Shown here: piece by piece, positions 1-9,667 of the stretch | How the letters are laid out: each line of letters begins with the position of its first letter | Numbering within the stretch: the first letter of the stretch is position 1 | NCBI GenBank assembly: GCA_000512085.1 | Contig: ASPP01006417.1 | Location: 1-25,801, forward strand | DNA from: Reticulomyxa filosa | Lineage: Eukaryota > Foraminifera > Reticulomyxidae | Length of the DNA: 25,801 nt | Direction: 5' to 3' | Made by a program: the position numbers and the translations under genes | Notes under the pieces: generated by a model | Database searches by the model: none | Seen by the model: only the letters and a program-made list of their open reading frames with translations | Told to the model about the DNA's origin: nothing

Positions 1-19
1 TTTTTTTTTTGAACTATGT

Positions 20-2255
20 TTAAAAAAAAATACAAGCCACGGACATTTGGCCTTGATAATGTTTACCATTGTCAAACAAGTGCAAGATTTTAATTCTCGA
101 CATGGGATTACAAAGCAAATCAGCGACATATTTGCATCCTTGGATGTGAAATTTGTCTTGATTGTTGGAAATTTCCAAAGCATCGATGATATTTAAGAAT
201 TGGAGTTCGTGGCGTTTCTTGCAATCTCTCAGAGGAACAGTCAAAAAATTCACTAGCATCCGTTTGATTTTCGGATGCAAGTCGTTCCAGTTGCCGTTCA
301 CTCGTAATCCATTTTTTTTAACATTTAACATGTCTTTGAAATGCATGTTCCAATAGCTTAAACTGGTTTTTTTGGACACACCTAATATGTATGTGTTTGC
401 TATTGGAAATTAATATAAAAAAAAAAAAAACAAAGCAAACGAAAGAAATAGAAACGAACCGATTTTTTTGAAATTGGATTTCATTTCAGATTTGACAACA
501 AATTCATGATAGTAATAGTCATAGAGCAAAGAGTTGCCAAGTATTCGCCACTCTTTCAAGTCCGGCTCGTACAAGTAGATGCACTTGTTACTATTGCAAT
601 ACCACATCCACTTCATCAGATCTTCTGAAAATGATTTCAAGTCGAACAAAGTGAGCAAATACGACGGATGAATCAATGGAAAGGTTATTTGTGACATTGA
701 CAATAACGACATATTTTTTTTGTCATTTCTGCTCGCTGACTCTTGCATCAGCATCGTGGGCTTACCAAAAAACAGTCCATTCCACACATTTGGTGCCCAA
801 TCATCAATATCCAGTAATTTTCTCGTCTCCAACTCATTCAAACTGGTCATGTTTAAGTGGTATTTATCATTTTCATCCAAGTCATTTTTCTCCTCCTTTT
901 TTATTGTAATGACGTGAGTCGTCCATTCCCCCTCCCCCACAATCTTAACAACTTCAAAAAAAAAAAAAAGGGGACACATACTTATATGTACATACCCAAA
1001 GTGCACCACTGGCATGTGAGTCTTGAAAAGTTTGCCAAACATACTTGGATTGAATTAACTTTTCTCGATTCAATTGATAGTTATTGCTGGGACTTTGCAT
1101 GGCAATAGACAACGGCTTCAATGGCACAGGAATTTTGAGCAGTGCTTCGTCAGAGAGGGGTCGGGATTGATGGGACGAATGGCTTTTGTTGCGTTGTTGT
1201 TCCAATAGTTTGCGATATTGATACTGATACTTTTGCCGGAAAAAGTGTTCTGTTTCAATTTTGTTAGCAATACTTCGAATCAATGCGCTAATTTTCGTGC
1301 TAAACAATACGCAATGAGCTATCAAAATTTTTTGATTGTTCGTCCAATAAAAATAACTTGACAATGCCTCTTTCAATTTCGACGTCAATGTGGTGTCATA
1401 GTGAATTTCCCCTAGCATTTTCTTTTTTCAAATCCACCCCCTCTTTGCAATTTTAAAAAATATACACAAAGTACAGTATACGTAAAAACGCATATAATTG
1501 TTCCCCCCCCCTTTCATATAACGTATATATATACATATATAAACTTGAATGTACGACAAGCCGCTTAAAAAATCCATTCCAAAATCACTGAAGATCAAGA
1601 AGCCATTGAATAACAGCAGCGAGTATACGTATATTTTACTGACACAATCCGTGACTTTATGTTGTGCTTCTCTTGCCTTGCCGTAGCTTTGTTCGATAAA
1701 ATATTGGAATCTTTGCATTTGATTTCTTTGCAATGCGAGCTTAGCATCGCTCAAATGAGATAAACTTACATTCAGGTCACTCATTTGCAATATTTGAATC
1801 GATTGCAACTTTTGTTCCACAATTTTTAACACCTTATTGCAAAATTCAATTTGCACTAATGGAATATCTTGTGTGTGATCCAGTTTTATTTCCTTTGACT
1901 TTTCTTTGCTGTCATTTGAACTTGATGAAATCCCTTGTTTTTTACCCTTTGACGCTTTTTCGTCTTCGCACAATATTTCCGAACAGTCCGTTATTATCAA
2001 TGGACTATCGACAGAGCTCTCTTTCTTGCTGACACTCGAGTCATCATTGGCAATTATCGGATATGTATGAATATATGCCATATTATGCGATCGTTGTAGG
2101 TGATGATCAATCGCGCTTCTTGCGGCATCACTCACTAAACGCTCCGCACTTAATTCTATTCGCGTTTTTAGGCGGTCAATCAGTGAATCAAAGAGTGCGC
2201 TGACAAGAGAATTCGCTGCATATAATTGTGTTGCTCCGATTATAAGGCTAGACAT
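20..2255 (-). CDS. Unrecognised protein of about 660 aa, four exons
   Basis: I do not recognise this protein. A phase-consistent model has exons 2255-1545, 1421-996, 943-460 and 381-20 on the minus strand, with introns of 123, 52, 78 nt. The donor at 995 is a good GTATGT; the others are weaker (GTTTAT, GTTCGT). The start is the first ATG (2255) of the open frame; the stop is TAA at 22-20. The N-terminal half is helix-rich and polar, with a Ser/Lys/Glu-rich linker near residues 80-115, then a second helical block ending in a moderately hydrophobic stretch near residues 200-225 that could be a weak membrane segment. The remainder is mixed charge without a visible catalytic motif. The C-terminus (ending IFF) lies next to a poly-T tract, so a further exon beyond the window edge is possible. 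Function unknown; confidence is in the gene and not in any role. Confidence 0.7.
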
Positions 2256-2522
2256 TGGCAAATATGATTATCTTAATGTTTCAAAAAGTTTTCCTAAAAA
2301 CTTTCCGTTAAAAAGGTTCATTTTTCGAAGATGTACCTCTTTTGTAGAAATTTGTTTGGCAAATAAAAAAACGACTGTGTTTGTTGTCAATTTAGTACTG
2401 AAATCGAAAATGAAAAGTTATGGATAATTCACCGACGTTATGGTCCAAAGAGTGTTATAAAGAGAGAATTTTTTATTCGTGTTCACCAATTAAAAAAACT
2501 TTATTGTGTGAGAGTTTTTCCT
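2256..2522. other. Intergenic spacer between two minus-strand genes
   Basis: This AT-rich spacer must hold the 3' end of the hydrolase gene (stop at 2523) and the promoter and 5' UTR of the downstream minus-strand gene (ATG 2255). I see no convincing coding frame and no clear promoter element other than general A/T richness. Confidence 0.5.
2500..2505 (-). terminator. Candidate polyadenylation signal AATAAA
   Basis: TTTATT on the plus strand reads AATAAA on the minus strand, 18 nt after the stop codon of the SGNH hydrolase gene. The position suits a compact genome with short 3' UTRs. It is a six-base motif in AT-rich DNA, so chance occurrence is possible. Confidence 0.4.
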
Positions 2523-3577
2523 TCACTTGCTGAAATTTACACATTCTTTGTTGTTATCAACGCCTGCGCTGAGTACTCGGTCAATAACATCGGCCAGTCC
2601 TTCCCCAAGTCGTCGATTGGATTTAGAATCGATATGAACGGAATCTGTACCTGTATTGACAGACCATTCTTTATTCGGATTAACAAAGGTGACTGTGTCT
2701 TTGTACTCCTCCGCAATTTCTGCATAAGCAATATGCAATTGTTGACTCAAGGCAATAGAATTTTCAGTGAAATCCCACTCTTTGTTGACTGCATTGATTT
2801 CCCGGACTGGTGGAGGACTCAATAAAACAACCTACAAAAAAAGTTATTGTAATCGATTTTTATGGTTTGAAGGAGAAAAAAAACTCATTTGTAATGTTAG
2901 AACTATCACCCAATATAATCTTATAAAATCCATTCTCACAATCCTACCTTTGGTTTGGCGGGCTTTGCACCACATCTCCACACTTCAGATTTTAGGATGA
3001 TCTCGATTAATTTGCGCATATCCGCTTTCAATGTTTCCAACGTATACTTGAATATACTCTTGCAATCGTTGAGTCCCAGCAAAACCACAACGCAGTCCAA
3101 TGGTTTGTGTGAGTGCAAAAGTATGTGAATGCAGTCCATGGTGCTATGGCTATAAGGATGCTTCAAAAGTTCCCTATTGGGCTGCGCAACTGTGCGCCCG
3201 TTTAGTCCTTCGATTACTAATTCAATATTTTCGTCCAGTTTTTTTCTCAGCACTGAAGTGTATCTCTCTCCATATGGCAATCGTTTCTCTGCTACATCAA
3301 CCTCCGGAGAGTAACCCCAAGTGATGCTATCACCGATAATCAATACACGTTGCTGTCAATAAAGAACAGACAACTTTTTTTGATCGAATTAAAAAAATTT
3401 ATCGTATTTCATTTTTTAAGTATGTATTACTTTATCGTTTGCTGAACACGAACGAGAAAACTGTCGATTTTGCCAGTTGCCTGTACTTAAATGTCCCAGC
3501 AAAAAGCTTCCAATGGCCACAACACCCAACAAGCCCAGATTTTTCCAATTAACATTATGCTCTTGCTTTTGAGACAT
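2523..3577 (-). CDS. Membrane-anchored SGNH/GDSL hydrolase (arylesterase-like)
   Basis: A serine hydrolase of the SGNH superfamily, predicted to cleave ester bonds of small substrates. Exons are 3577-3431, 3352-2948 and 2831-2523; both introns (78 and 116 nt) are phase 0, giving 286 aa. Exon 1 encodes a hydrophobic stretch at residues 14-30, likely an uncleaved signal anchor. The catalytic domain follows at once: block I GDSITWG with nucleophile Ser58, block II glycine in EGLNGRT (about residues 97-103), block III GLND (142-145, oxyanion Asn144), and block V DSVH with Asp247 and His250. GDSITWGY, EGLNGRT and LLSPPPV resemble the bacterial-type SGNH arylesterase-like group rather than plant GDSL lipases. 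All active-site residues are present. It is divergent from the plus-strand gene at 3798, with about 220 bp between the two ATGs. Substrate and subcellular membrane are not evident. Confidence 0.92.
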
Positions 3578-3797
3578 GACCACAGACAAAAATTTCGAAA
3601 TTAAAAAGCCAAAGAGGCCAAACGCTACCGTTGGCTTCTACGTCTTTTTCCGATCATTTGAAATACAGTCTTTTTCTTACAAATGAATACTGTTTCGAAA
3701 GTAAGACTTGAGCCAACAGGTTAAAAATTTTTTGGACAGAATCAAAAAGAAAAGTTTGTTAAAAGTACGGATATTGCCAACACGAGAAGAAAAAATC
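3578..3797. promoter_or_regulatory. Divergent promoter region
   Basis: This 220-bp interval separates the ATG of the minus-strand SGNH hydrolase (3577) from the candidate ATG of the plus-strand membrane protein (3798). It must hold the 5' UTRs and promoters of both genes if both models are right. No clear TATA box or other named element was seen. Confidence 0.4.
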
Positions 3798-5034
3798 ATG
3801 AGCTTTGAAATTTCTTTGTTTGTTTTTATCATTTTGTTGGGTTTGTTGGTGTGTCTTTTTTGCATGGTTTCATTTTGTTTCTGCTTCACGTTTTTGAGCA
3901 AACAACTATGCGTTCAATATTTTAATATAACTCCTTCTCCGATCCATGGTCCGACAGAGGAACAAGCTGATATTGACAGTTGACCATATATATACCTAAA
4001 CCAAACTCGGCCAAAAGAGGCTGTAGGACAGGGATAGCGAAATAGAACAAAACAAAAAACAAAAATGATGAATAGAGACAGAAGAAGAAAACAGAAATAA
4101 GTCGAACAAATCAAATGGACGTGAGAACAACAACACATTAGTAATCGAAGTGCAACATCAAGCACACGTTGTATCATATCCAAAGATGATGGGAGCCAAG
4201 AAAAAGCAGAAAAAGCAAAAAAAGCAAAAGCAAAAGAAGAGAGTAAGACAAATGACAAAATATGAAAATAAATTAGAAAGGAGAGAAGATGATCAAAATC
4301 CAAGTGACGACATTAAGAAACACACCCGTACACTGTCGAGTGGGACAAATGAATACAATGACGACAATGAAAGTGTGAACACAGACCACGACAATTATCC
4401 CAAAAGGTATTGTGTCCCACAATATGGTGATGATACTTCCTCCTCTTCTCCAACAGTTGGGCCTGAGAGAGAAGTACCAGACAAAAACAAGTTCATACAA
4501 ATTGCGCCTGCCACTTGGGACTACGCTTTACAGTCGTACGCTTATTGTCCTCCTTCTGCATCTTCGAATCTCATTCAACCAAATATAATCGCTCGCTCAC
4601 AAGACTCCTTACCCACGTATGTATATTACCTGATCTTACATAGAAAAAAAACAACGTATAAAACAATAGCGATAAAAAAAACAGCAAAATTCAAAAGAAA
4701 AGACAAACGCCAAAACGAATAGTTTATCCAAATGACAGATACACTTTTTACACAAATGACAATCCAAAGTTAGGAAGTAAATACAATTTTTTTTTCTGTC
4801 GCCCTGTTCCCTGGAAAAAGCTTTCTTCTATGCTTACGTTGAAAAATGTAAATATGTTTTTGGATTAGTATTTGCAATGATCAACACATCAATGAAATAT
4901 CACCTTGTGCATCAACCTATTTTCAAGAACACAACAAACCCAACACTGATAATACCTCCGCGATTGGCAATATCAATGTTATGTTTCCAGTAATTAATCC
5001 CGAAAGCCCTTCATCTTCTGACACTCTGTTATAA
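3798..5034 (+). CDS. Small single-pass membrane protein with Lys-rich tail, probably three exons
   Basis: Not recognised. The preferred model joins 3798-3978, 4142-4616 and 4869-5034 into 273 codons plus stop. Exon 1 starts at ATG 3798 and encodes a strongly hydrophobic, Phe/Leu/Cys-rich segment at residues 4-33, typical of a membrane anchor. Exon 2 opens with a cluster of Lys and Gln (from about 4195), then an acidic, Asn/Asp/Ser-rich and probably disordered tail. The second intron (4617-4868, GTATGT donor, TTAG acceptor) is well supported because it restores a long open frame to TAA at 5032-5034. The first junction is weaker: its donor is GTTGAC, with a GTCC alternative near 3948, although phases fit. 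If exon 1 is not joined, exon 2 could start at ATG 4186 and encode a soluble 198-aa protein. The composition suggests a membrane-tethered disordered protein; no catalytic domain is visible. Confidence 0.5.
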
Positions 5035-5783
5035 TCTTCATTGTGATGCCATTGCGTTTTAGCTGACAGTATTGGACATTGGTTCGATTCTTTTGATACA
5101 GCAAACTTGTGCAACAATTGTATTGACCTTTTCGACACCCTGTTTGTTTTTGTAATTTTTTTTCTTTTTTTTTTTTCATAACCTCTAAATTAGAAAATGC
5201 CCTTTTTTTTTCTCTGTGTATTTTGCGACTTTTTTTTCCATTCTGGCCTTTTTGTGTGTTGTCAGTATGTATTTTTTTAATTTTTCCGTATTTGATTCTT
5301 TTTAGATCTAATCAATAAACCTAGTTTTCGGGCCTAAGATCTACACAACTCGAGCAAGTCTCCTAACATACATATATGCAAAAAAAAGAAAATTGAAAGC
5401 TGATTACTTGATATAAAAAGCTTTCATCAACCTTTTTAAAAAAAGTTGGAATGATCCAAAAGAACTGATGTAGCGATCAATTATTTATATTTAATCTTGT
5501 TTTGGACAAAATTAGTAATTAAAATGAAGTTTTCTTATTTGTCGTAACACTCAAAGGTAGATAGTTCCAAAGTTGTGGTATTTTCGATTTATAAGACAAA
5601 CTGATAGTTTATTTGCTCATCTTAATTATTGGATTCACTAAAATGATGTGGAAAGAATAATGCCATAAACCCTCCCCAAAGGCTGAGCAGAATGATGAAA
5701 AGAAAAAAAATTAAACGGTTACAAAAGAAAAGCCACAACAAAGACGGAAAAAAGCTTGGGATAAGTATAAATTGGCAATGAAA
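5035..5783. other. Convergent intergenic region
   Basis: This spacer lies between two converging genes (stops at 5034 and 5784). It contains several T-runs (5157-5230), a TATATGCA-type motif near 5370, and TTTATT at 5608-5613, which reads AATAAA for the minus-strand gene. No credible coding frame, RNA gene or repeat unit was seen. Confidence 0.5.
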
Positions 5784-7161
5784 TTATTGAGCTCCGGAAT
5801 ATTGAACTGGATCATCAGCACTAGGATCTTCAGCATCAAACGCAGCATCCGCGTCTTGGTGAGTGAAGGCAGTAGTAGTGAACAGGTCTGAAATGTTGTG
5901 GGTGACGTGATCACCGTGTATGTCAGAAGCTTCCACCATGGGTTCATATTTGCTTTCTCCAGTGATTGCTCCAGCAGCCCGCATCTCACGATCTCGACGA
6001 CGTCTGTTTCGACGTGTAAGGAAAAAGATGCATCCCAATATTAAGAAAAATATGACGATAAGAACAACTGCTAGTGTGACAGCCACGGTCTATTGTCATA
6101 TAGCAATACGCTTATGATTAAAGAAGCAAATGACATATATATGTATATGTGTGTGATGTATTATTCTTAACTTTGGACATATTGCTTAAAAATCCGCTGT
6201 CCTTGTTCGTATCGGAATGGATCAATTGACATTCGTCTGCACATAACTGTGGCATAAGGTCATCCAAACTGTTGGTCTTGACATCGTCGCAATTGACGGT
6301 GTTCGAATCTCCACATTCCCATTCGAGAAACCACAACTGTTGGGTGGTCGTGTCGTCATAAGACATACATTTTTGATTGAACGTGGAGCCGACGAGGTAG
6401 TTGGAGTGTGTGGACAGAGAGTCGGCTTGGCAAAAGCCGTCGTTGGTGTAATTCAATATAATCAAATCGTTTGTTTGTTGACAGCAAGCCGTACGGACTG
6501 AGTTGGAATTAAACCATGAAGCTACTTCCGTTGGAATAAAGTCCAAATACATTAAATCATTGCCGATATTCGTCCCCAATGTCAGACACTGTCCCATTGG
6601 GGTTGATATGTTCAAGTAATAGGATGACTCTGTGCCCCATGAACAGTTTTGTGCTAGTGTATTCGACACATAGCAGTCCGTGCCTCCGCACTTTATTTCA
6701 CTTACGTTCAGCTGCACATAGCTCAAAATTGAAGAAGGGTCCAACGTAAATGCTCTGTTCGGTGTCGCTTTATCATCCAATAATCGAGGGGTTTTTTGAC
6801 AATTCAAAAAAAAAAAAAGCTTTAAAAGAAAAAGAAATAAACTTATATAGTCAAATATCAGCTTTTCGCAATATAAATCGGAATATATCTGAATATGAAC
6901 TTGGCTTGTGTTTCCTGGAACACATCGAAACATTGAAGATCCTTCAATTGTTGTCGTTTCAAGGAAGTTTATCGTTGTTCTTAACGCTTGGCACCGTTCT
7001 GTTGCCAGCGAAAACGTCCCCAAATCACTCCCAAAAACACCAAACTCCAGTCTCGCGTCAAATCGAACATAATTACAACTTGACCCTAAAACTGATAGCA
7101 TCCATATCGAACTCACTTGAAAAAACAAATATAATGCTGATAATTTGCCCATCTTATGCAT
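5784..7161 (-). CDS. Cys-rich type I membrane glycoprotein, unknown family
   Basis: Not recognised by family, but the topology is clear. From ATG 7161 (or the in-frame ATG 7152) the product has an N-terminal signal peptide with a hydrophobic core. A long ectodomain follows, with many cysteines and at least six N-glycosylation sequons (NTS, NVS, NCS, NIS, NYT, NMS), then one strongly hydrophobic membrane segment encoded at the start of the last exon. Immediately after it comes a basic stop-transfer cluster (RRNRRRRDR) and an acidic cytosolic tail of about 70 residues. The last exon is 6089-5784 after an 82-nt intron (6171-6090, donor GTTAAG, phase 0). A Phe/Leu-rich insert encoded at 6842-6768 is probably a stop-free 75-nt intron; removing it gives about 406 aa instead of 431. 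A receptor or cell-surface role is inferred from topology only. The gene is divergent from UTP18. Confidence 0.8.
6768..6842 (-). other. Probable stop-free 75-nt intron
   Basis: Within the glycoprotein gene, the minus strand from 6842 begins GTTTATTTC, runs through a T-rich stretch and ends ATAAAG. Its length is a multiple of three and both ends are phase 1, so the frame stays open whether or not it is removed. It would encode a Phe/Leu-rich patch that is odd inside a soluble ectodomain, which favours removal. Confidence 0.5.
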
Positions 7162-7407
7162 TATATAAACATTCACAGCTCTTTCTTTGGAGTGTCTCCT
7201 TTCACCCCAGCAGAGATTTTTGTGTTTTCAATACTTAATTTGTGAGTTGAAAACTGCCAAAAAAAAGATAATACTCTGTATTGCTCACAAACGCGTGACC
7301 ACAGAGTCGTAATAACATTGCCAGCCTTGACAAAAAGCGGAACTTTTGTCACAAACCCGCCTTTTTTTGACAACCTGCGAAGTTTTTGTATTCAGTACAT
7401 TCGCGAG
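7162..7407. promoter_or_regulatory. Divergent promoter with an inverted repeat
   Basis: This 246-bp interval separates the ATGs of the type I glycoprotein gene (minus) and UTP18 (plus) and probably carries both promoters. It contains an inverted repeat at 7328-7351: left arm TGACAAAAAG, right arm CTTTTGTCA, separated by five bases. The arms pair except for one extra A in the left arm. It could be a binding site for a dimeric regulator or a chance AT-rich palindrome. Confidence 0.4.
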
Positions 7408-9281
7408 ATGAAAAGCACAGAGAGAGGGAAAAAGAGATCATTTAAAGAAGTAGAAAATAGTGAAGAGTTTGAAAATAAAGTCTTTGGAAACGTTTCAGTA
7501 CAGTCAAAGAAAAAAAAACTAAATTCTGGGCCCAGTGAAGTCAGCAAAGAAAGCAACTCTGTGTGGGTTGACCCAGATGATTCCCAATTAACAGTAAATT
7601 TAGGAAAAAAATTGAAACATTTGCGGGCAACTTTTACTGAGAAAGCAGTCACTGGAGACGAGTTGGTAGATCGACAAAGAAAAAATTATAACACAATCAA
7701 CAAGGATAATGACTGGGCAACAATCGAACAAGACAAAAAAAAATCCGAAAGTGAAGAAGAGGAAGAACAGGAAAAACGTGCTGATCAAAAACAGGTCGAT
7801 ACGCCGTCAGACGGCACGGATATGTTTACGACGTCTGCCAGGTTCGTTGTCTTTGAGAAAAACGCTATTCCACCCAACAACATTGCCTCAACAGATTTAG
7901 GTGAAATCAATGGAAAATCACCTCACCAAGTCAAAACCTCTCCCAAAAAAACATTTTTTTTTTTTTTGCACTCGCAATTTCGCGAGAAAAGTTATTGGGA
8001 AGTATACGTGCCACCTGGTTAAAGGGTTTACTTTGTGCGGCAATTATGTTCCTTTATTTTTTTGTGCACTCTCTTTTCACAGGACGTTCTGTCCTTGAAA
8101 GGAACCTGTGTACAGTGAAGAATAAAACGAGCTTTTTGCTTTGCTGGGTCATCGTAAACCCGTCGGACAGGTGGTAGATATTTTTTATTTTTACCAAATT
8201 TTTTGGTTTGAATTCTTCTAGTTTGCTTCATTTTTGCGTGTTTTGATTGTTTGTGAATAAAGTCAGTTATCACAGTATTGGAATTCCATCCTAATGGTCA
8301 ATTGCTAATGACAGGCGGATTGGATAAAACCTTGCAGTTGTTTCAAATGACAGGTAGTAAAAATGTATTGCTGAAACGAGTTTTTTTGCAGGACTTGCCC
8401 ATCAGATGTGCTCAATTTACAGCAGATGGAAAGGAAATTATAATCTCTGGCCGCCGACCCTATTTTTACGTGTTTGGGTTAAAAGATTTTCAATGCAAAA
8501 AAATTGACCAACTTATTGGCAGAGATGAAAGTTCGCTGGAAAAATTTTGGATTTCTCCAAACAATCAACATATCGTTTTTCTTGGTATGTGATTCATCTG
8601 GTTCTTCTTTTTGTTATTAAAAAAAATTTATTTGTGGAAAAAGGAAACCGTGGTCACTTGATTGTTGTATCGCGAAAAACGAAATGTCCTATCAAAACAC
8701 TGCATTTAAGTGACGGTATAAGTGATTGCAAATTCAACAAGAATGGTTCGCGGATGCATTGCCTTACTATCTATAACAAAATATATACATTCGATATGAC
8801 GTCGTTCGCCTGTATTGATATGATTGTCTGTGATGGCATGGTGAATGGAACATGCTTAGACGTGGCGTCACCACAGAATTTATTTGCATTGGGATGCAAC
8901 TCCGGTGTGGTGAGTGTATTTCAAAAAGATATTGTGGCCAAAGGAAAAGATGGGACACAAGTAATGACAAACGCGTCTCAAACGCAGACAGTCAGTGGCA
9001 TGACCAAAGCTTTGTATTCAGTAAACAACTTGACAACAACAATAAACGGCGTCAAATTTAACCATGATGGGCAGTTGTTGGCAATATGGTCAGTGAACAA
9101 GCGGCTTGCGGTAAGGTTAGTGCATGTATCAACGGGTAAAGTTTTTCAAAAATGGCCAACCAATGAAAGATTTCGTCGCGTCTGTAAATGTACATTTTCT
9201 CCTAACTCTGGATTCTTGGCAATTGGTACTGATTCTGGATATGTGCATTTGGTTAGGCTGCATTTCTATGGAGAACTGTGA
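7408..9281 (+). CDS. UTP18: U3 snoRNP/SSU-processome WD40 protein Utp18
   Basis: A nucleolar WD40 protein of the UTPB subcomplex of the small-subunit processome, needed for early pre-18S rRNA cleavage. From ATG 7408 the N-terminus is basic and disordered, then carries the family motif WVDPDDSQLTVNL (about residues 52-64) and an acidic Glu-rich stretch. The propeller begins with LEFHPNGQLLMTGGLDKTL, typical of Utp18, and ends with the highly conserved NLTTTINGVKFNHDGQLLA, RLVHVSTGKVFQKWPT and FSPNSGFLAIGTDSG segments. The second intron is clear: 8585-8643, GTATGT donor, phase 1, 59 nt. The first is uncertain: a phase-0 model removes 8002-8262 (261 nt, longer than its neighbours), giving about 517 aa, near family length. 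A small exon may lie inside it. The poly-Phe stretch at about 7953-7966 may be intronic. No frame breaks were found in the WD40 exons. Confidence 0.93.
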
Positions 9282-9667
9282 GTCCTGAAGGGATATCACC
9301 AACATTTTGATAAAAGATTGTTCAGAAACATGTGTTTATTTGCGTTGAACAAATATGTTCAACCATGTGGCTTATTAAACTGCGCTTGCAGAATTTTTTA
9401 AATTTAATTCAAAGTTTTAGTTCTTTCGAAATAACTTTAAAAGCGTGTTACGAATCATACTAAAAATTTTAATTTGAGTCGTAAGGTTTCGAAAATGTTA
9501 CTTGAATTTCTTGCTATTTGACAAAGAGTATTTGGTTTGTAAAAATTCAATTCAAACGAACAAAAAGAAATGTTAAAACTGTAAGGTTTACAGGTGTGAG
9601 CGCCAAGTGTTTTTTTTATATATATAAAAATCATTATTTATAGTGACTATTAATATTGTTGAAAGCA
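9282..9667. promoter_or_regulatory. Intergenic region with SZT2 upstream TATA-like tract
   Basis: This AT-rich interval lies between the UTP18 stop (9281) and the SZT2 ATG (9668). No coding frame is evident. A TATATATATAAAAA tract at 9617-9630 sits about 38 bp before the ATG and could act as a TATA-like element or lie in a short 5' UTR. No canonical AATAAA follows UTP18 in the first 100 bp. Confidence 0.4.

Noticed and set aside
5150-5240. T-rich runs as transposon tails
   Set aside because: There is no coding sequence, target-site duplication or terminal repeat next to them. Poly-T is common throughout the window.
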